NCBI GenBank assembly: GCA_910583775.1
Contig: CAJTYD010000051.1
Span: 1-23,704 of the forward strand
Direction: 5' to 3'
From: an uncultured Muribaculaceae bacterium
Lineage (GTDB): Bacteria; Bacteroidota; Bacteroidia; Bacteroidales; Muribaculaceae
Length of the DNA: 23,704 nt
Positions 7,639-14,330 of this stretch are shown here, piece by piece. Position numbers and translations under genes: made by a program. The notes beneath the pieces are model-generated. The model searched no databases, had not been told where the DNA came from, and saw only the letters and a program-made list of their open reading frames with translations. Position 1 is the first letter of the stretch. Each line of letters starts with the position of its first letter.

Positions 7639-8247
7639 ATGAGAAAAATACTTGTTAGCCTTCTCCTTACAGTCATTACTTTCGGCGCTTCGGCTGAATT
7701 CCGCTGGGGCCCGACTGTCGGAATCAACATCTCCGAGCTCTATTGGAATCAGGACCTTCTTGAAACCAAAATAAAGCCTGGAGCCAATGTGGGCGTGATG
7801 GGTGAGATCATGATTCCGGGTATCGGTTTCGGTATCGACATCGGTCTTAAGTATGCCCTTCATGGAGCCAAGGTCGATTTCGGCGCCCATGAGATATGGA
7901 AAGTCGACGGATACGGAAATGAGAATGTATGGTTTCATACCGTCCAGATTCCTGTAGACCTTCGATTCAAATGGACCAGAATGAACGGATTCGAGCATTA
8001 TGTGGCTCCCTTTGTCTATGGAGGTCCTGTCTTCTCTTTCAATGTCGCTACCAATGATGTTCCGTGTCTTAAGTTCCCTACGGGCTCTGTCGGCCTCCAG
8101 TGTGGCATCGGAGGCGAGTTCCTGGAGAAATATCAGCTCTCCTTCGGCTATATGTGGGGAATCACTTACGACACCAAGACCGTCAAGCTCGATAACTTTA
8201 CCGGCCGTCAGCGTGGATGGCAGATAAATGTCGCCGTACTTTTCTGA
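7639..8247 (+). CDS. Outer-membrane beta-barrel protein (PorT-like), copy 2
   Basis: Also 202 residues, with a 19-residue signal peptide (MRKILVSLLLTVITFGASA) before EFRWGPTVGINISELYW. It aligns with the preceding gene along its whole length: EFR[FW]G at the mature start, IG[IF]G[FI]D in the middle, K-F/FPTGSVGLQCG-type strands and a closing LF. The sequences have diverged clearly, so the duplication is not recent. A strand-loop segment rich in Trp/His (EIWKVDGYGNENVWFHTVQI) replaces a simpler loop in copy 1, so external loops may differ in specificity. Function is unknown. The next gene (Fe-S assembly) begins 58 bases later behind a good AGGAGA ribosome site. Confidence 0.8.
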   Translation: MRKILVSLLLTVITFGASAEFRWGPTVGINISELYWNQDLLETKIKPGANVGVMGEIMIPGIGFGIDIGLKYALHGAKVDFGAHEIWKVDGYGNENVWFHTVQIPVDLRFKWTRMNGFEHYVAPFVYGGPVFSFNVATNDVPCLKFPTGSVGLQCGIGGEFLEKYQLSFGYMWGITYDTKTVKLDNFTGRQRGWQINVAVLF

Positions 8248-8305
8248 TCTGAATTGTTATTAAGGAACAAGCTCCAGCTCAAGCTTTAACTTAGGAGAAA
8301 ACAAT

Positions 8306-8656
8306 ATGAAGGAAGAAGTTGAAAACAAGGCCGCGCAGAGCGAGGAGGAGTTAAGCGTCATATCCAAGGCGATAGAATTGCTCAAGACGGTCTATGATCC
8401 GGAAATTCCGGTTAATGTCTACGATCTCGGACTTATCTATAAGATAGATTATGACACGTCAGACAAGACTCTTCATGTCGATATGACTCTGACCGCTCCT
8501 TCATGCCCGGCGGCGGATTTTATCCTCGAGGATGTCAGACAGAAGCTCCTTAGCATCGATGGCCCGGAGAAGGTCGACCTTCGGCTTGTCTTCGATCCGG
8601 TCTGGGATCAGGATATGATGAGCGAGGAGGCTAAACTCGAGCTCGGATTTTTATGA
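8306..8656 (+). CDS. MIP18/SufT-family (DUF59) Fe-S cluster assembly factor
   Basis: A 116-residue cytoplasmic protein. The core DPEIPVNVYDLGLIYKIDYD (about 31-50) and TAPSCPAAD (about 63-71, Cys67) are the signature of the DUF59/MIP18 family, which helps mature iron-sulphur proteins. The N-terminal 20 residues are a charged extension. TTAGGAGAAAACAATATG gives a clear ribosome site for the ATG at 8306. Its stop overlaps the start of the phosphoesterase gene by 4 bases (ATGA), which couples translation. No SUF genes are in the window, so the link to Fe-S assembly comes from the family only. Confidence 0.85.
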   Translation: MKEEVENKAAQSEEELSVISKAIELLKTVYDPEIPVNVYDLGLIYKIDYDTSDKTLHVDMTLTAPSCPAADFILEDVRQKLLSIDGPEKVDLRLVFDPVWDQDMMSEEAKLELGFL

Positions 8657-9393
8657 AAGCATACTTTTTGAGCGATCTGCACCTCGGCGCTCCATATTTC
8701 CCGGATTCAAGGGAAGCGGAGATGAGAGTTGTCAGATTTCTGGATTCAATCAAGGATGACGCCGACGCGATATATCTGCTCGGCGACATCCTTGATTATT
8801 GGTATGAATACAGGTATGTTGTTCCGCGCGGATTCGTGAGATTTTTCGGAAAGCTTGCCGAACTTTCCGACCGCGGAATCAAGATAGTGTGGTTTATCGG
8901 CAATCATGACATCTGGATATACGATTACCTTCCGACGGAGCTTGGAATCACCGTGGTGGACGGGGCGCTCGTAGAAAGTATTGACAACCATAAATTCTTT
9001 ATGACCCACGGCGACGGAATCGGCAAACTGCCTCCTGCGTTCAGGATGTTGCGCTCGCTGTTCAGAAACAGGGCCTGCCAGAAGGCTTTTTCAGCCATCC
9101 ATCCGCGCTGGACTGTCCCTTTTGCCTACAACTGGAGCCGTCACAGCCGCAAGATCGAGGGCCCTTCGAAAGAGGATGCCGAAAGGATGATGAACAATAT
9201 CACTGAATTCAGCAAGGATTATCTTAAGACGCATCCGGACGTCAATTATTTCATATACGGCCATCTGCATCTCCTGGAGCGTTTCCGGATCGGAGAGAGG
9301 GCGGAGGTGGTTGTTCTTGGCGAATGGATTTCCAGATTCAGTTACGGGTATTGGAACGGCCGTGAATTCAGACTTTTGAAATTTGAAAAATAG
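8653..9393 (+). CDS. lpxH: UDP-2,3-diacylglucosamine diphosphatase, LpxH-type calcineurin-like phosphoesterase
   Basis: Predicted to cleave UDP-2,3-diacylglucosamine to lipid X and UMP in lipid A synthesis, at the inner face of the cytoplasmic membrane. All metallophosphoesterase motifs are present in the 246-residue protein: DLHLG (Asp8, His10), GDILDYWYE (Asp45), GNHD (84-86), THGDG (His119) and YGHLH (His204, His206). The GDILDYWYEYRYVVPRG stretch is typical of Bacteroidetes LpxH-like proteins. It starts within the stop codon of the DUF59 gene and is followed 21 bases later by an intrinsic terminator, so it ends this operon. A different substrate within the same fold cannot be excluded. 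Confidence 0.88.
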   Translation: MKAYFLSDLHLGAPYFPDSREAEMRVVRFLDSIKDDADAIYLLGDILDYWYEYRYVVPRGFVRFFGKLAELSDRGIKIVWFIGNHDIWIYDYLPTELGITVVDGALVESIDNHKFFMTHGDGIGKLPPAFRMLRSLFRNRACQKAFSAIHPRWTVPFAYNWSRHSRKIEGPSKEDAERMMNNITEFSKDYLKTHPDVNYFIYGHLHLLERFRIGERAEVVVLGEWISRFSYGYWNGREFRLLKFEK

Positions 9394-9414
9394 AGCTTGG
9401 CTTGAAAAGGATAC

Positions 9415-9448
9415 AGAGGACCGAATTTTCGGTCCTCTTATCGTTTTT
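9415..9448 (+). terminator. Intrinsic terminator after the LpxH-type gene
   Basis: AGAGGACCGAA (9415-9425) pairs perfectly with TTCGGTCCTCT (9428-9438), an 11-bp stem closed by TT (effectively a 4-base loop). A T-run at 9444-9448 follows. It lies 21 bases past the stop codon. Confidence 0.88.
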
Positions 9449-9480
9449 GACTGAAATGTTTCTTTGGCTTTAATCTTTTG

Positions 9481-9681
9481 ATTTTGTAAGTAAGTGTTGG
9501 AATTTAATTTATACTTAATACGAGTTTATTTTTGGGTTGATTTCGGGGCGGAGAGAAGGAGCATATATACATATGCGACTGAACGACAAGCCGGAAGCAA
9601 CCAAAAAGAAACCGTAGTAAGTATAAAAGAAATTTCTTCATTTAATATCGTTTAAATTTCAATACTTACTTAGAACAAAAT
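9481..9681 (+). repeat. Palindromic intergenic element, copy 1 (about 201 bp)
   Basis: The sequence is an imperfect palindrome over nearly its whole length. ATTTTGT (9481-9487) pairs with ACAAAAT (9675-9681). AAGTAAGTGTTGGAATTTAA pairs with TTTAAATTTCAATACTTACT with two internal mismatches. TTATACTTAATACG pairs with CGTAGTAAGTATAA (13 of 14). GTTTATTTTTGG and GGTTG pair with CAACC and AAAAAGAAAC. At the centre GCATAT (9561-9566) and ATATGC (9571-9576) flank ATAC. The right arm carries about 24 extra bases (around 9627-9650). No ORF is present. The copy at 20938-21146 on the other strand shares the same ordered blocks, notably GAGA-AAGGAG before the apical hairpin and CGACTGA after it. A MITE-like or hairpin-based mobile element, or a structured RNA, are the options. 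Confidence 0.8.
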
Positions 9682-9730
9682 GACAAATATATTGTAAATA
9701 CCGGAATACTCAATGCTAATTTTAGGATTT

Positions 9731-9752
9731 GGGTTGGAATTTATATGTTATA
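9731..9752 (+). repeat. Possible terminal fragment of the palindromic element
   Basis: GTTGGAATTTATATG then TTATAC repeats the outer left end of the full copies (GTTGGAATTTAATTTATAC at 9496 onward; GTTTGAATTTAAATG with TTAATAC in the minus-strand copy). The rest of the element is absent. It is short and AT-rich, so it may be chance. Confidence 0.35.
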
Positions 9753-9783
9753 CAACATTTTTGTTACATTTTGTTAATAAATC

Positions 9784-9815
9784 TTTGGTGGAGGAGTAAA
9801 AAATGCCTACCTTTG
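9784..9815 (+). promoter_or_regulatory. Consensus promoter of the small-RNA candidate
   Basis: TTTG (9784-9787), exactly 20 bases, then TACCTTTG (9808-9815) is a full match to the Bacteroidetes -33/-7 promoter. No plus-strand gene follows before 10034, where the first gene runs the other way. The expected start site is near 9822. Confidence 0.75.
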
Positions 9816-9821
9816 CAATGA

Positions 9822-9911
9822 CCTAAAACAATCTTTTTTTACCTTAAGATTTTTTACCTGTAGAAACTTAAAAAGGGTGCGACCGTTGAGGTTATCACCC
9901 TTTATTTTTTT
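9822..9911 (+). ncRNA. Candidate stand-alone small RNA (about 90 nt)
   Basis: The transcript is defined by a full promoter (9784-9815) and an intrinsic terminator (9872-9911). No ORF of note fits inside; the only ATG near the start is followed at once by a stop (ATG ACC TAA). The 5' part is U-rich, with two copies of TTTTTTACCT (near 9836 and 9851). AAGATTT (from 9846) can pair with AAACTT (9864-9869) with one bulged base, forming a first stem before the terminator stem. I do not recognise a named RNA family. Alternatives are a terminated leader fragment or an antisense regulator of a distant mRNA. The start coordinate is estimated from promoter spacing. Confidence 0.55.
9872..9911 (+). terminator. 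Intrinsic terminator of the small-RNA candidate
   Basis: AAAGGGTG (9872-9879) pairs with CACCCTTT (9896-9903). The 16-base loop contains a further 3-bp stem, ACC (9882-9884) with GGT (9890-9892). A run of seven T follows (9905-9911). Confidence 0.8.
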
Positions 9912-10033
9912 GTATATCCGTAGCAGAATGAGCACTGAGCGGGATATAAAGAAATCCTGACCGGCAAGAAATGTCGGTTTTACGAGGAAGGTTATGAAGT
10001 TGATAAAATTCAGAGATAAGACGGAATAGAGGC
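9912..10033. other. Rest of the intergenic region, no gene supported
   Basis: Between the small-RNA terminator and the end of the next (minus-strand) gene I see only a weak stem, ACCGGCA with TGTCGGT (one G-T pair) followed by TTT near 9960-9981. There is also an 11-codon ORF (MKLIKFRDKTE) behind GAGGAAGG. Neither is convincing as a functional unit. Confidence 0.4.
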
Positions 10034-10231
10034 TTATTGGCCGCGTTTCTTATAGAAGATATGGCAAAGTAATATCACAACGATCTCAATGGCTGAAATG
10101 ACGGCAAAACGCGTTATTTCGCCTGCGCGGATCAGCTCTGGCCCGAACATGATTGCCATGGCAAGAAAATATATCAGCAAAATGGCCGGAAGCCATACGG
10201 ATTTCTTAATCTTCCTTTTCGGGGGCGTCAT
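10034..10231 (-). CDS. Small two-helix membrane protein (65 aa), unknown function
   Basis: The protein has a basic N-terminus (MTPPKRKIKKS), a hydrophobic helix at about 12-30 (VWLPAILLIYFLAMAIMFG), a short loop, a second helix at about 41-58 (FAVISAIEIVVILLCHIF), and a basic end (YKKRGQ). This is a helical hairpin in the inner membrane. I recognise no family. Its start lies 26 bases inside the end of the exonuclease gene, so it is probably translated from the same mRNA as the third gene after bioD and the exonuclease. The overlap, and the intact frame with membrane-like composition, support it as a real gene. Confidence 0.65.
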   Translation of the reverse strand: MTPPKRKIKKSVWLPAILLIYFLAMAIMFGPELIRAGEITRFAVISAIEIVVILLCHIFYKKRGQ

Positions 10232-10850
10232 GGAGATATTTCGATGTTAATGGATTGAATTTGTTTCCCGAAAGATAGTTATAAATCCTTACGCACGCGA
10301 TTGCATCCAAGGCTGCGTATGCCTGCTGGTTGACCGTAAGGGTGTCGGCTTCCCAGTTTGTGAGACGCTGCCCTTTCGATATTCTCTCGTCGAATAGTAT
10401 GGCGTAGATCTTTGCAAGGCTGTTGTCGATGATCCGGAATTGCTTTACGTAATTCTGGAGGTCGATGAAGGCCTGGGGCTCAAGCTGGTATAGCCGGTGG
10501 AGATTATGGAAGTCGTCATGAATCGAGAGGCCTATCTTTAACAGATTATCGTCCTCAAGAAGATTCTTCACGCATTCCGGCAGCCCTATATGATTGAGAC
10601 GGAAAAGATATGACTCAGTGTCTGACGAAAGCTGGAGAAGCGCCACGTTATTTGTCTGCCCGCGCTTGAAGCTCGGTTTTGTTTCTGTGTCAAACCCGAT
10701 TATTTTCTCTTTCCTTAGGGTTTCGATGGCTTTCTTAGCAGTCTCCTCTGAGTCGACCAGTGTTATTTTACCTGTAAAAGTAGCGACAGGAAGACTTGTA
10801 AGTTCCTCTTTCGTTATAGTTACTATTTTTTCAGTTACTTCCTGAGACAT
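10206..10850 (-). CDS. 3'-5' exonuclease domain protein (DEDDy, RNase D-like)
   Basis: A 214-residue protein with the DEDD exonuclease fold. Motif I is FDTET (Asp54, Glu56), motif II is IGLSIHDDF (Asp112/113) and motif III is QAYAALDA (Tyr178, Asp182), so it is the DEDDy subtype. NNVALLQLSS between motifs I and II is typical of the RNase D/WRN exonuclease family. The RNase D HRDC domains are absent, so this is an isolated exonuclease domain whose substrate (RNA or DNA) cannot be told. It begins 12 bases after bioD and overlaps the small membrane protein by 26 bases. The link to biotin synthesis looks positional rather than functional. Confidence 0.88.
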   Translation of the reverse strand: MSQEVTEKIVTITKEELTSLPVATFTGKITLVDSEETAKKAIETLRKEKIIGFDTETKPSFKRGQTNNVALLQLSSDTESYLFRLNHIGLPECVKNLLEDDNLLKIGLSIHDDFHNLHRLYQLEPQAFIDLQNYVKQFRIIDNSLAKIYAILFDERISKGQRLTNWEADTLTVNQQAYAALDAIACVRIYNYLSGNKFNPLTSKYLHDAPEKED

Positions 10851-10862
10851 ATTCTAATTTCT

Positions 10863-11522
10863 TTATTTATTTAACGAAGGAGCCTCCATCCATATTGCAT
10901 CCGGAAAATGATGTTTTGTCCATTTCTGAAGATACTCCCTGGTGTCGGCGCATATTATCTCATCTTTGTCGAAGTAGGAATTATATATAATGGCAAAGAG
11001 TCTGATTCCGGAATTCTTTATGGCATAGAGAGAAAGCAGCGTGTGGTTGATTGATCCGAGACGACCGTTGGTGACAAGAATTACCGGCAGGTCGTGATCC
11101 TTTATGAAGTCAAAAGAGAGATATTCTTCTTTCAAAGGGACCATCAGGCCGCCGGCTCCCTCAATCAGCAGATGGTCATAGCGGGAATTCAGAATTTCCG
11201 CGGCTTTCAGTATTCTTTCGAATGAGATCTCGCGTCTGTCGATACGGGATGCGAGATCGGCCGAGGCCGGATAAGAGAATATTTCGGGAGCCGTTAGGTG
11301 TTCGAGATCTTCCGGAAGGGGATCGATACCCATTATGCGTCGATGCACTTCAATGTCTTCACTGAATCCCTTATTTCCCGTCTGGATGAATTTCTGTGTA
11401 ATCACAGACATCCCTTCATCCATCATTGATCGGGCGAGCCATCCCGTTACGTAGCTCTTTCCGGCATCTGTATCGATTCCTGTAATGAAGATTTTTGAAG
11501 GCCAGTTGATTTCTGAAAACAT
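10863..11522 (-). CDS. bioD: Dethiobiotin synthetase
   Basis: The enzyme closes the ureido ring of dethiobiotin from 7,8-diaminononanoate, CO2 and ATP. The 219-residue protein opens with a P-loop, ITGIDTDAGKSYVTG (Lys22, Ser23), in the place of the usual GTDT-VGKT. KFIQTG (44-49) stands for the usual KPVQTG, and EGAGGLMVPL (121-130) is the second signature. VILVTNGRLGSINHTLLS is the nucleotide-binding stretch of the family. It lies about 6.5 kb from the other bio genes, facing the same way, and heads its own three-gene unit with the exonuclease and a membrane protein. I see no clear promoter or ribosome site before it; the leader between the glyA terminator and the ATG is about 85 bases. Confidence 0.92.
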   Translation of the reverse strand: MFSEINWPSKIFITGIDTDAGKSYVTGWLARSMMDEGMSVITQKFIQTGNKGFSEDIEVHRRIMGIDPLPEDLEHLTAPEIFSYPASADLASRIDRREISFERILKAAEILNSRYDHLLIEGAGGLMVPLKEEYLSFDFIKDHDLPVILVTNGRLGSINHTLLSLYAIKNSGIRLFAIIYNSYFDKDEIICADTREYLQKWTKHHFPDAIWMEAPSLNK

Positions 11523-11608
11523 GTAAGCTTTTGAAAAATTATAGAGTCTTGTTCATATATAGAATAAGCCCTTTGGCTAAAAGGGTGGAAAAGAAAAGCG
11601 TCGATAAA

Positions 11609-11659
11609 GATAAACGGGTATGTCCGTCCGTAGAGCGGACGGACATACCCGGGTTTATC
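11609..11659 (-). terminator. Long-stem terminator after glyA
   Basis: GGGTATGTCCGTCCG (11616-11630) and CGGACGGACATACCC (11636-11650) form a perfect 15-bp stem around TAGAG. After a 2-base bulge the helix continues with GATAAAC (11609-11615) against GTTTATC (11653-11659), giving 22 bp in all. On the minus strand the U-rich part follows inside the lower stem. It begins only a few bases after the glyA stop (11663). Confidence 0.8.
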
Positions 11660-11662
11660 GTA

Positions 11663-12943
11663 TTACCATGCGAACATGGGATATTCGTTCATGGTGTCGT
11701 TCACCTGCTGGCGGACTTCCTTGATGACTTCCTCGTTATCGGCGTTGGTAAGCACCTTGTCGATAAGGCCGGCGATAGTGATCATGAAGTCTTCTTTCAC
11801 GCCGCGTGTAGTAATGGCAGCTGTTCCGAAACGGAGACCGCTTGTAAGGAAGGGGCTTCTCGAGTCGTAAGGCACCATATTCTTGTTGGCTGTGATGTCG
11901 GCCTCTACAAGAACTCTTTCAGCTTTCTTTCCGCTCATGTCGGGGAATTTCGAACGGAGGTCGACGAGCATGCAGTGGTTGTCAGTTCCGTCGGAGATCA
12001 CCTTGTATCCTCTTTCGATAAGAGCGTTGGCAAGCGCGCTGGCGTTTTTCTTTACCTGGATGGCATATTCTTTCCATTCAGGCTGCAGAGCTTCTCCGAA
12101 GGCCACGGCCTTAGCTGCGATCACATGCTCGAGCGGACCGCCCTGAACGCCGGGGAACACGGCGGAGTCGAGCAGGGCAGACATCTTCTTGATCTCTCCC
12201 TTCGGAGTCTTCTTGCCCCAGGGGTTGTCGAAATCCTTGCCCATAAGGATCATGCCGCCGCGCGGACCGCGAAGCGTCTTATGGGTGGTGGTGGTTACGA
12301 TATGGGCGTGTTTAACGGGATTCTCGAGAAGGCCTGCGGCGATAAGGCCTGCGGGATGCGCCATATCGACCATGAATATCGCTCCTATTTCATCGGCGAG
12401 CTTGCGGATGCGTGCATAGTCCCATTCGCGGCTGTATGCGCTTGCTCCGGCGATGATGAGTTTCGGACGCTCGGCCCTTGCCTTCTCCTCCATCTCTTCA
12501 TAATTCACGCGGCCGGTCTCCGGATCGACCATATAGCTGATGGGGTTGAACATAAGGCCTGAGAAGTTGACCGGGCTGCCGTGGCTGAGGTGACCGCCGT
12601 GGCTAAGATCCATGCCCATGAATTTGTCGCCGGGCTGCAGGCATGCCATAAACACGGCCATATTGGCCTGGGCGCCGCTGTGGGGCTGAACGTTTGCCCA
12701 TTCGGCGTCGAAGAGCTTCTTGGCGCGCTCAATGGCAAGGTTCTCGGCCTGGTCTACGATCTGGCAGCCTCCGTAATAGCGGTGTGCCGGATAGCCTTCG
12801 GCATATTTGTTTGTCAGGCATGAGCCCATTGCTCTCATCACTTCGTCGCTAACGAAATTCTCGCTGGCGATCAACTCGATTCCTCTACGCTGGCGCAGAT
12901 GCTCGCGATCGATGATGTCAAATACTTCGTTGTCTCTTTTCAT
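11663..12943 (-). CDS. glyA: Serine hydroxymethyltransferase
   Basis: A PLP enzyme interconverting serine plus tetrahydrofolate with glycine plus 5,10-methylene-tetrahydrofolate; it is the main source of one-carbon units. The 426-residue protein has the family start RGIELIASENF (20-30), YAEGYPAHRYYGGC (47-60), the PLP aspartate Asp193 with His196 in MVDMAHPAGL, and the PLP lysine Lys222 in VTTTTHKTLRGPRGG. The length is normal. It stands alone: nqrF ends 87 bases upstream, and a 22-bp terminator hairpin separates it from bioD. No consensus promoter is visible in the short upstream gap, so it might depend partly on read-through from the nqr operon. Confidence 0.97.
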   Translation of the reverse strand: MKRDNEVFDIIDREHLRQRRGIELIASENFVSDEVMRAMGSCLTNKYAEGYPAHRYYGGCQIVDQAENLAIERAKKLFDAEWANVQPHSGAQANMAVFMACLQPGDKFMGMDLSHGGHLSHGSPVNFSGLMFNPISYMVDPETGRVNYEEMEEKARAERPKLIIAGASAYSREWDYARIRKLADEIGAIFMVDMAHPAGLIAAGLLENPVKHAHIVTTTTHKTLRGPRGGMILMGKDFDNPWGKKTPKGEIKKMSALLDSAVFPGVQGGPLEHVIAAKAVAFGEALQPEWKEYAIQVKKNASALANALIERGYKVISDGTDNHCMLVDLRSKFPDMSGKKAERVLVEADITANKNMVPYDSRSPFLTSGLRFGTAAITTRGVKEDFMITIAGLIDKVLTNADNEEVIKEVRQQVNDTMNEYPMFAW

Positions 12944-13030
12944 GGTTAAGGTTATGATTGAATTAACAGATTTTTCATTTCGGTTGAATTACTTTAGGAA
13001 GTTTCCTGTCTGACGCTGTGTGACAGACGC

Positions 13031-14323
13031 TTAGCCTCCGAAATTGTCGTAATGGATGCTCTCAGGCTCGACACCGAGGTTATAGAGCATATTGTTTACG
13101 GCATTGCTCATCGGGCCTGGACCGCACATGTAATATTCGATATCCTCAGGCGCCTCATGGTCCTTGAGATAATTCTCATACATTACCTGATGAACGAATC
13201 CTGCGGTGTATTTAACGCCCGCTGCGTCGGCTGCCGGATCCGGACGGTCGAGAGCAAGATGGAACTTGAAGTTGGGGAAATCTTTTTCAAGCTGCAGGAA
13301 GTCGTCGAGATAGAACACCTCGTTAAGCGCGCGTGCGCCGTAGAAATACGACATCTTGCGGTCGGTGGTATGGAGGGTTTTGGTCATCCACATGATCTGT
13401 GCTCTCAGAGGGGCCATGCCGGCGCCACCGCCTACCCAGATCATCTCCGCCTTCGAATCCACGATAGGATGGAAATCTCCGTAGGGGCCGCTCATCATCA
13501 CCTTGTCGCCCGGCTTGAGCGAGAAGATGTAGGAAGAGGCGATTCCTGCCGGAACATCCTGGAAACCGACCTGAGGTTTCGGCTTGAACGGGGGAGTGGC
13601 GATTCTGACCGTAAGCATTATCCGGTCGCCCTCTTCGGGATAGTTGGCCATTGAATAGGCTCTGACTGTCTCTTCGGTATTCTTTGCCTTGAGGGTGAAG
13701 AGTCCGAATTTCTCCCATGCCGGAATATATTCGTCGCCGATAAGGTTCTTGTCGATATCCTTGTCGTAATCCATAGAATATTCGGGGATACGGATCTGAG
13801 CGTATGATCCGGGGATGAAGTTCATGTGCTCGCCTTCGGGGAGCTTCACGATGAACTCCTTGATGAAGGTCGCGACGTTCTTGTTCGAAATAACCTCGCA
13901 TTCCCATTCCTTGACATCGAGCGCCGATTCCGGAACCTTGATCTCGAGGTCGTCCTTCACCTTGACCTGACAGCCGAGACGCCAGTTGTCTTTGATCTGC
14001 TTGCGTGTGAAGTGTACTGCCTCGGTGGGAAGCATGTCGCCGCCTCCGGAAACAACCTGTACCTTACACTGTCCGCAGCTTCCCTTGCCGCCGCAGGCTG
14101 AGGAGAGGTGAACGCCGTTTTCGCCGAGAGTGGCAAGCAGGCTTTTGCCGCTTTGCGCATGCAGTATCTTCTGGCCGTCATTTATAGAGATCGCCACATC
14201 GCCGCTCTTTACAAGCCATTTCTTGGCAAGCAGAAGCACGGCCACAAGAACAATCGTTATGGCGAGGAAAATCAATGAGGCGGCAGCCACATTGTTCCAT
14301 TGTATAATATTGAGACTATACAT
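13031..14323 (-). CDS. nqrF: Na+-translocating NADH:quinone reductase subunit F
   Basis: This is the electron-entry subunit of Na+-NQR, oxidising NADH on the cytoplasmic side and passing electrons to the membrane subunits. The 430-residue protein has one N-terminal membrane helix (about 15-34), a ferredoxin domain with the 2Fe-2S cysteines 77, 83, 86 and 118 (ACGGKGSCGQC and GCQV), an FAD-binding RAYSMANYP motif, and an NADH-binding domain with GGGAGMAPLRAQ and YMCGPGPM. The C-terminus, ESIHYDNFGG, is the family ending. It is last in the operon, 7 bases after nqrE. Confidence 0.97.
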   Translation of the reverse strand: MYSLNIIQWNNVAAASLIFLAITIVLVAVLLLAKKWLVKSGDVAISINDGQKILHAQSGKSLLATLGENGVHLSSACGGKGSCGQCKVQVVSGGGDMLPTEAVHFTRKQIKDNWRLGCQVKVKDDLEIKVPESALDVKEWECEVISNKNVATFIKEFIVKLPEGEHMNFIPGSYAQIRIPEYSMDYDKDIDKNLIGDEYIPAWEKFGLFTLKAKNTEETVRAYSMANYPEEGDRIMLTVRIATPPFKPKPQVGFQDVPAGIASSYIFSLKPGDKVMMSGPYGDFHPIVDSKAEMIWVGGGAGMAPLRAQIMWMTKTLHTTDRKMSYFYGARALNEVFYLDDFLQLEKDFPNFKFHLALDRPDPAADAAGVKYTAGFVHQVMYENYLKDHEAPEDIEYYMCGPGPMSNAVNNMLYNLGVEPESIHYDNFGG

Positions 14324-14330
14324 ATCGGTT

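Noticed and set aside
9481..9681. CRISPR array or tRNA-like reading of the intergenic repeats
   Set aside because: There is one palindrome with pairing arms, not evenly spaced direct repeats; no cas genes are present and no cloverleaf can be drawn.
9481..9681. Autonomous insertion sequence
   Set aside because: No transposase ORF of any size is present within either copy or beside it.
9912..10033. Short coding-like stretch (GYKEILTGKKCRFYEEGYEV in one frame) and an 11-codon ORF
   Set aside because: No start codon in the longer frame, stop codons close by on both sides, and too short to support a gene or pseudogene call.
13005..13030. Short inverted repeats (GTCTG/CAGAC and CTGTC/GACAG) after nqrF
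   Set aside because: Only 5-bp alternative stems and no T-run; not enough to call a terminator.
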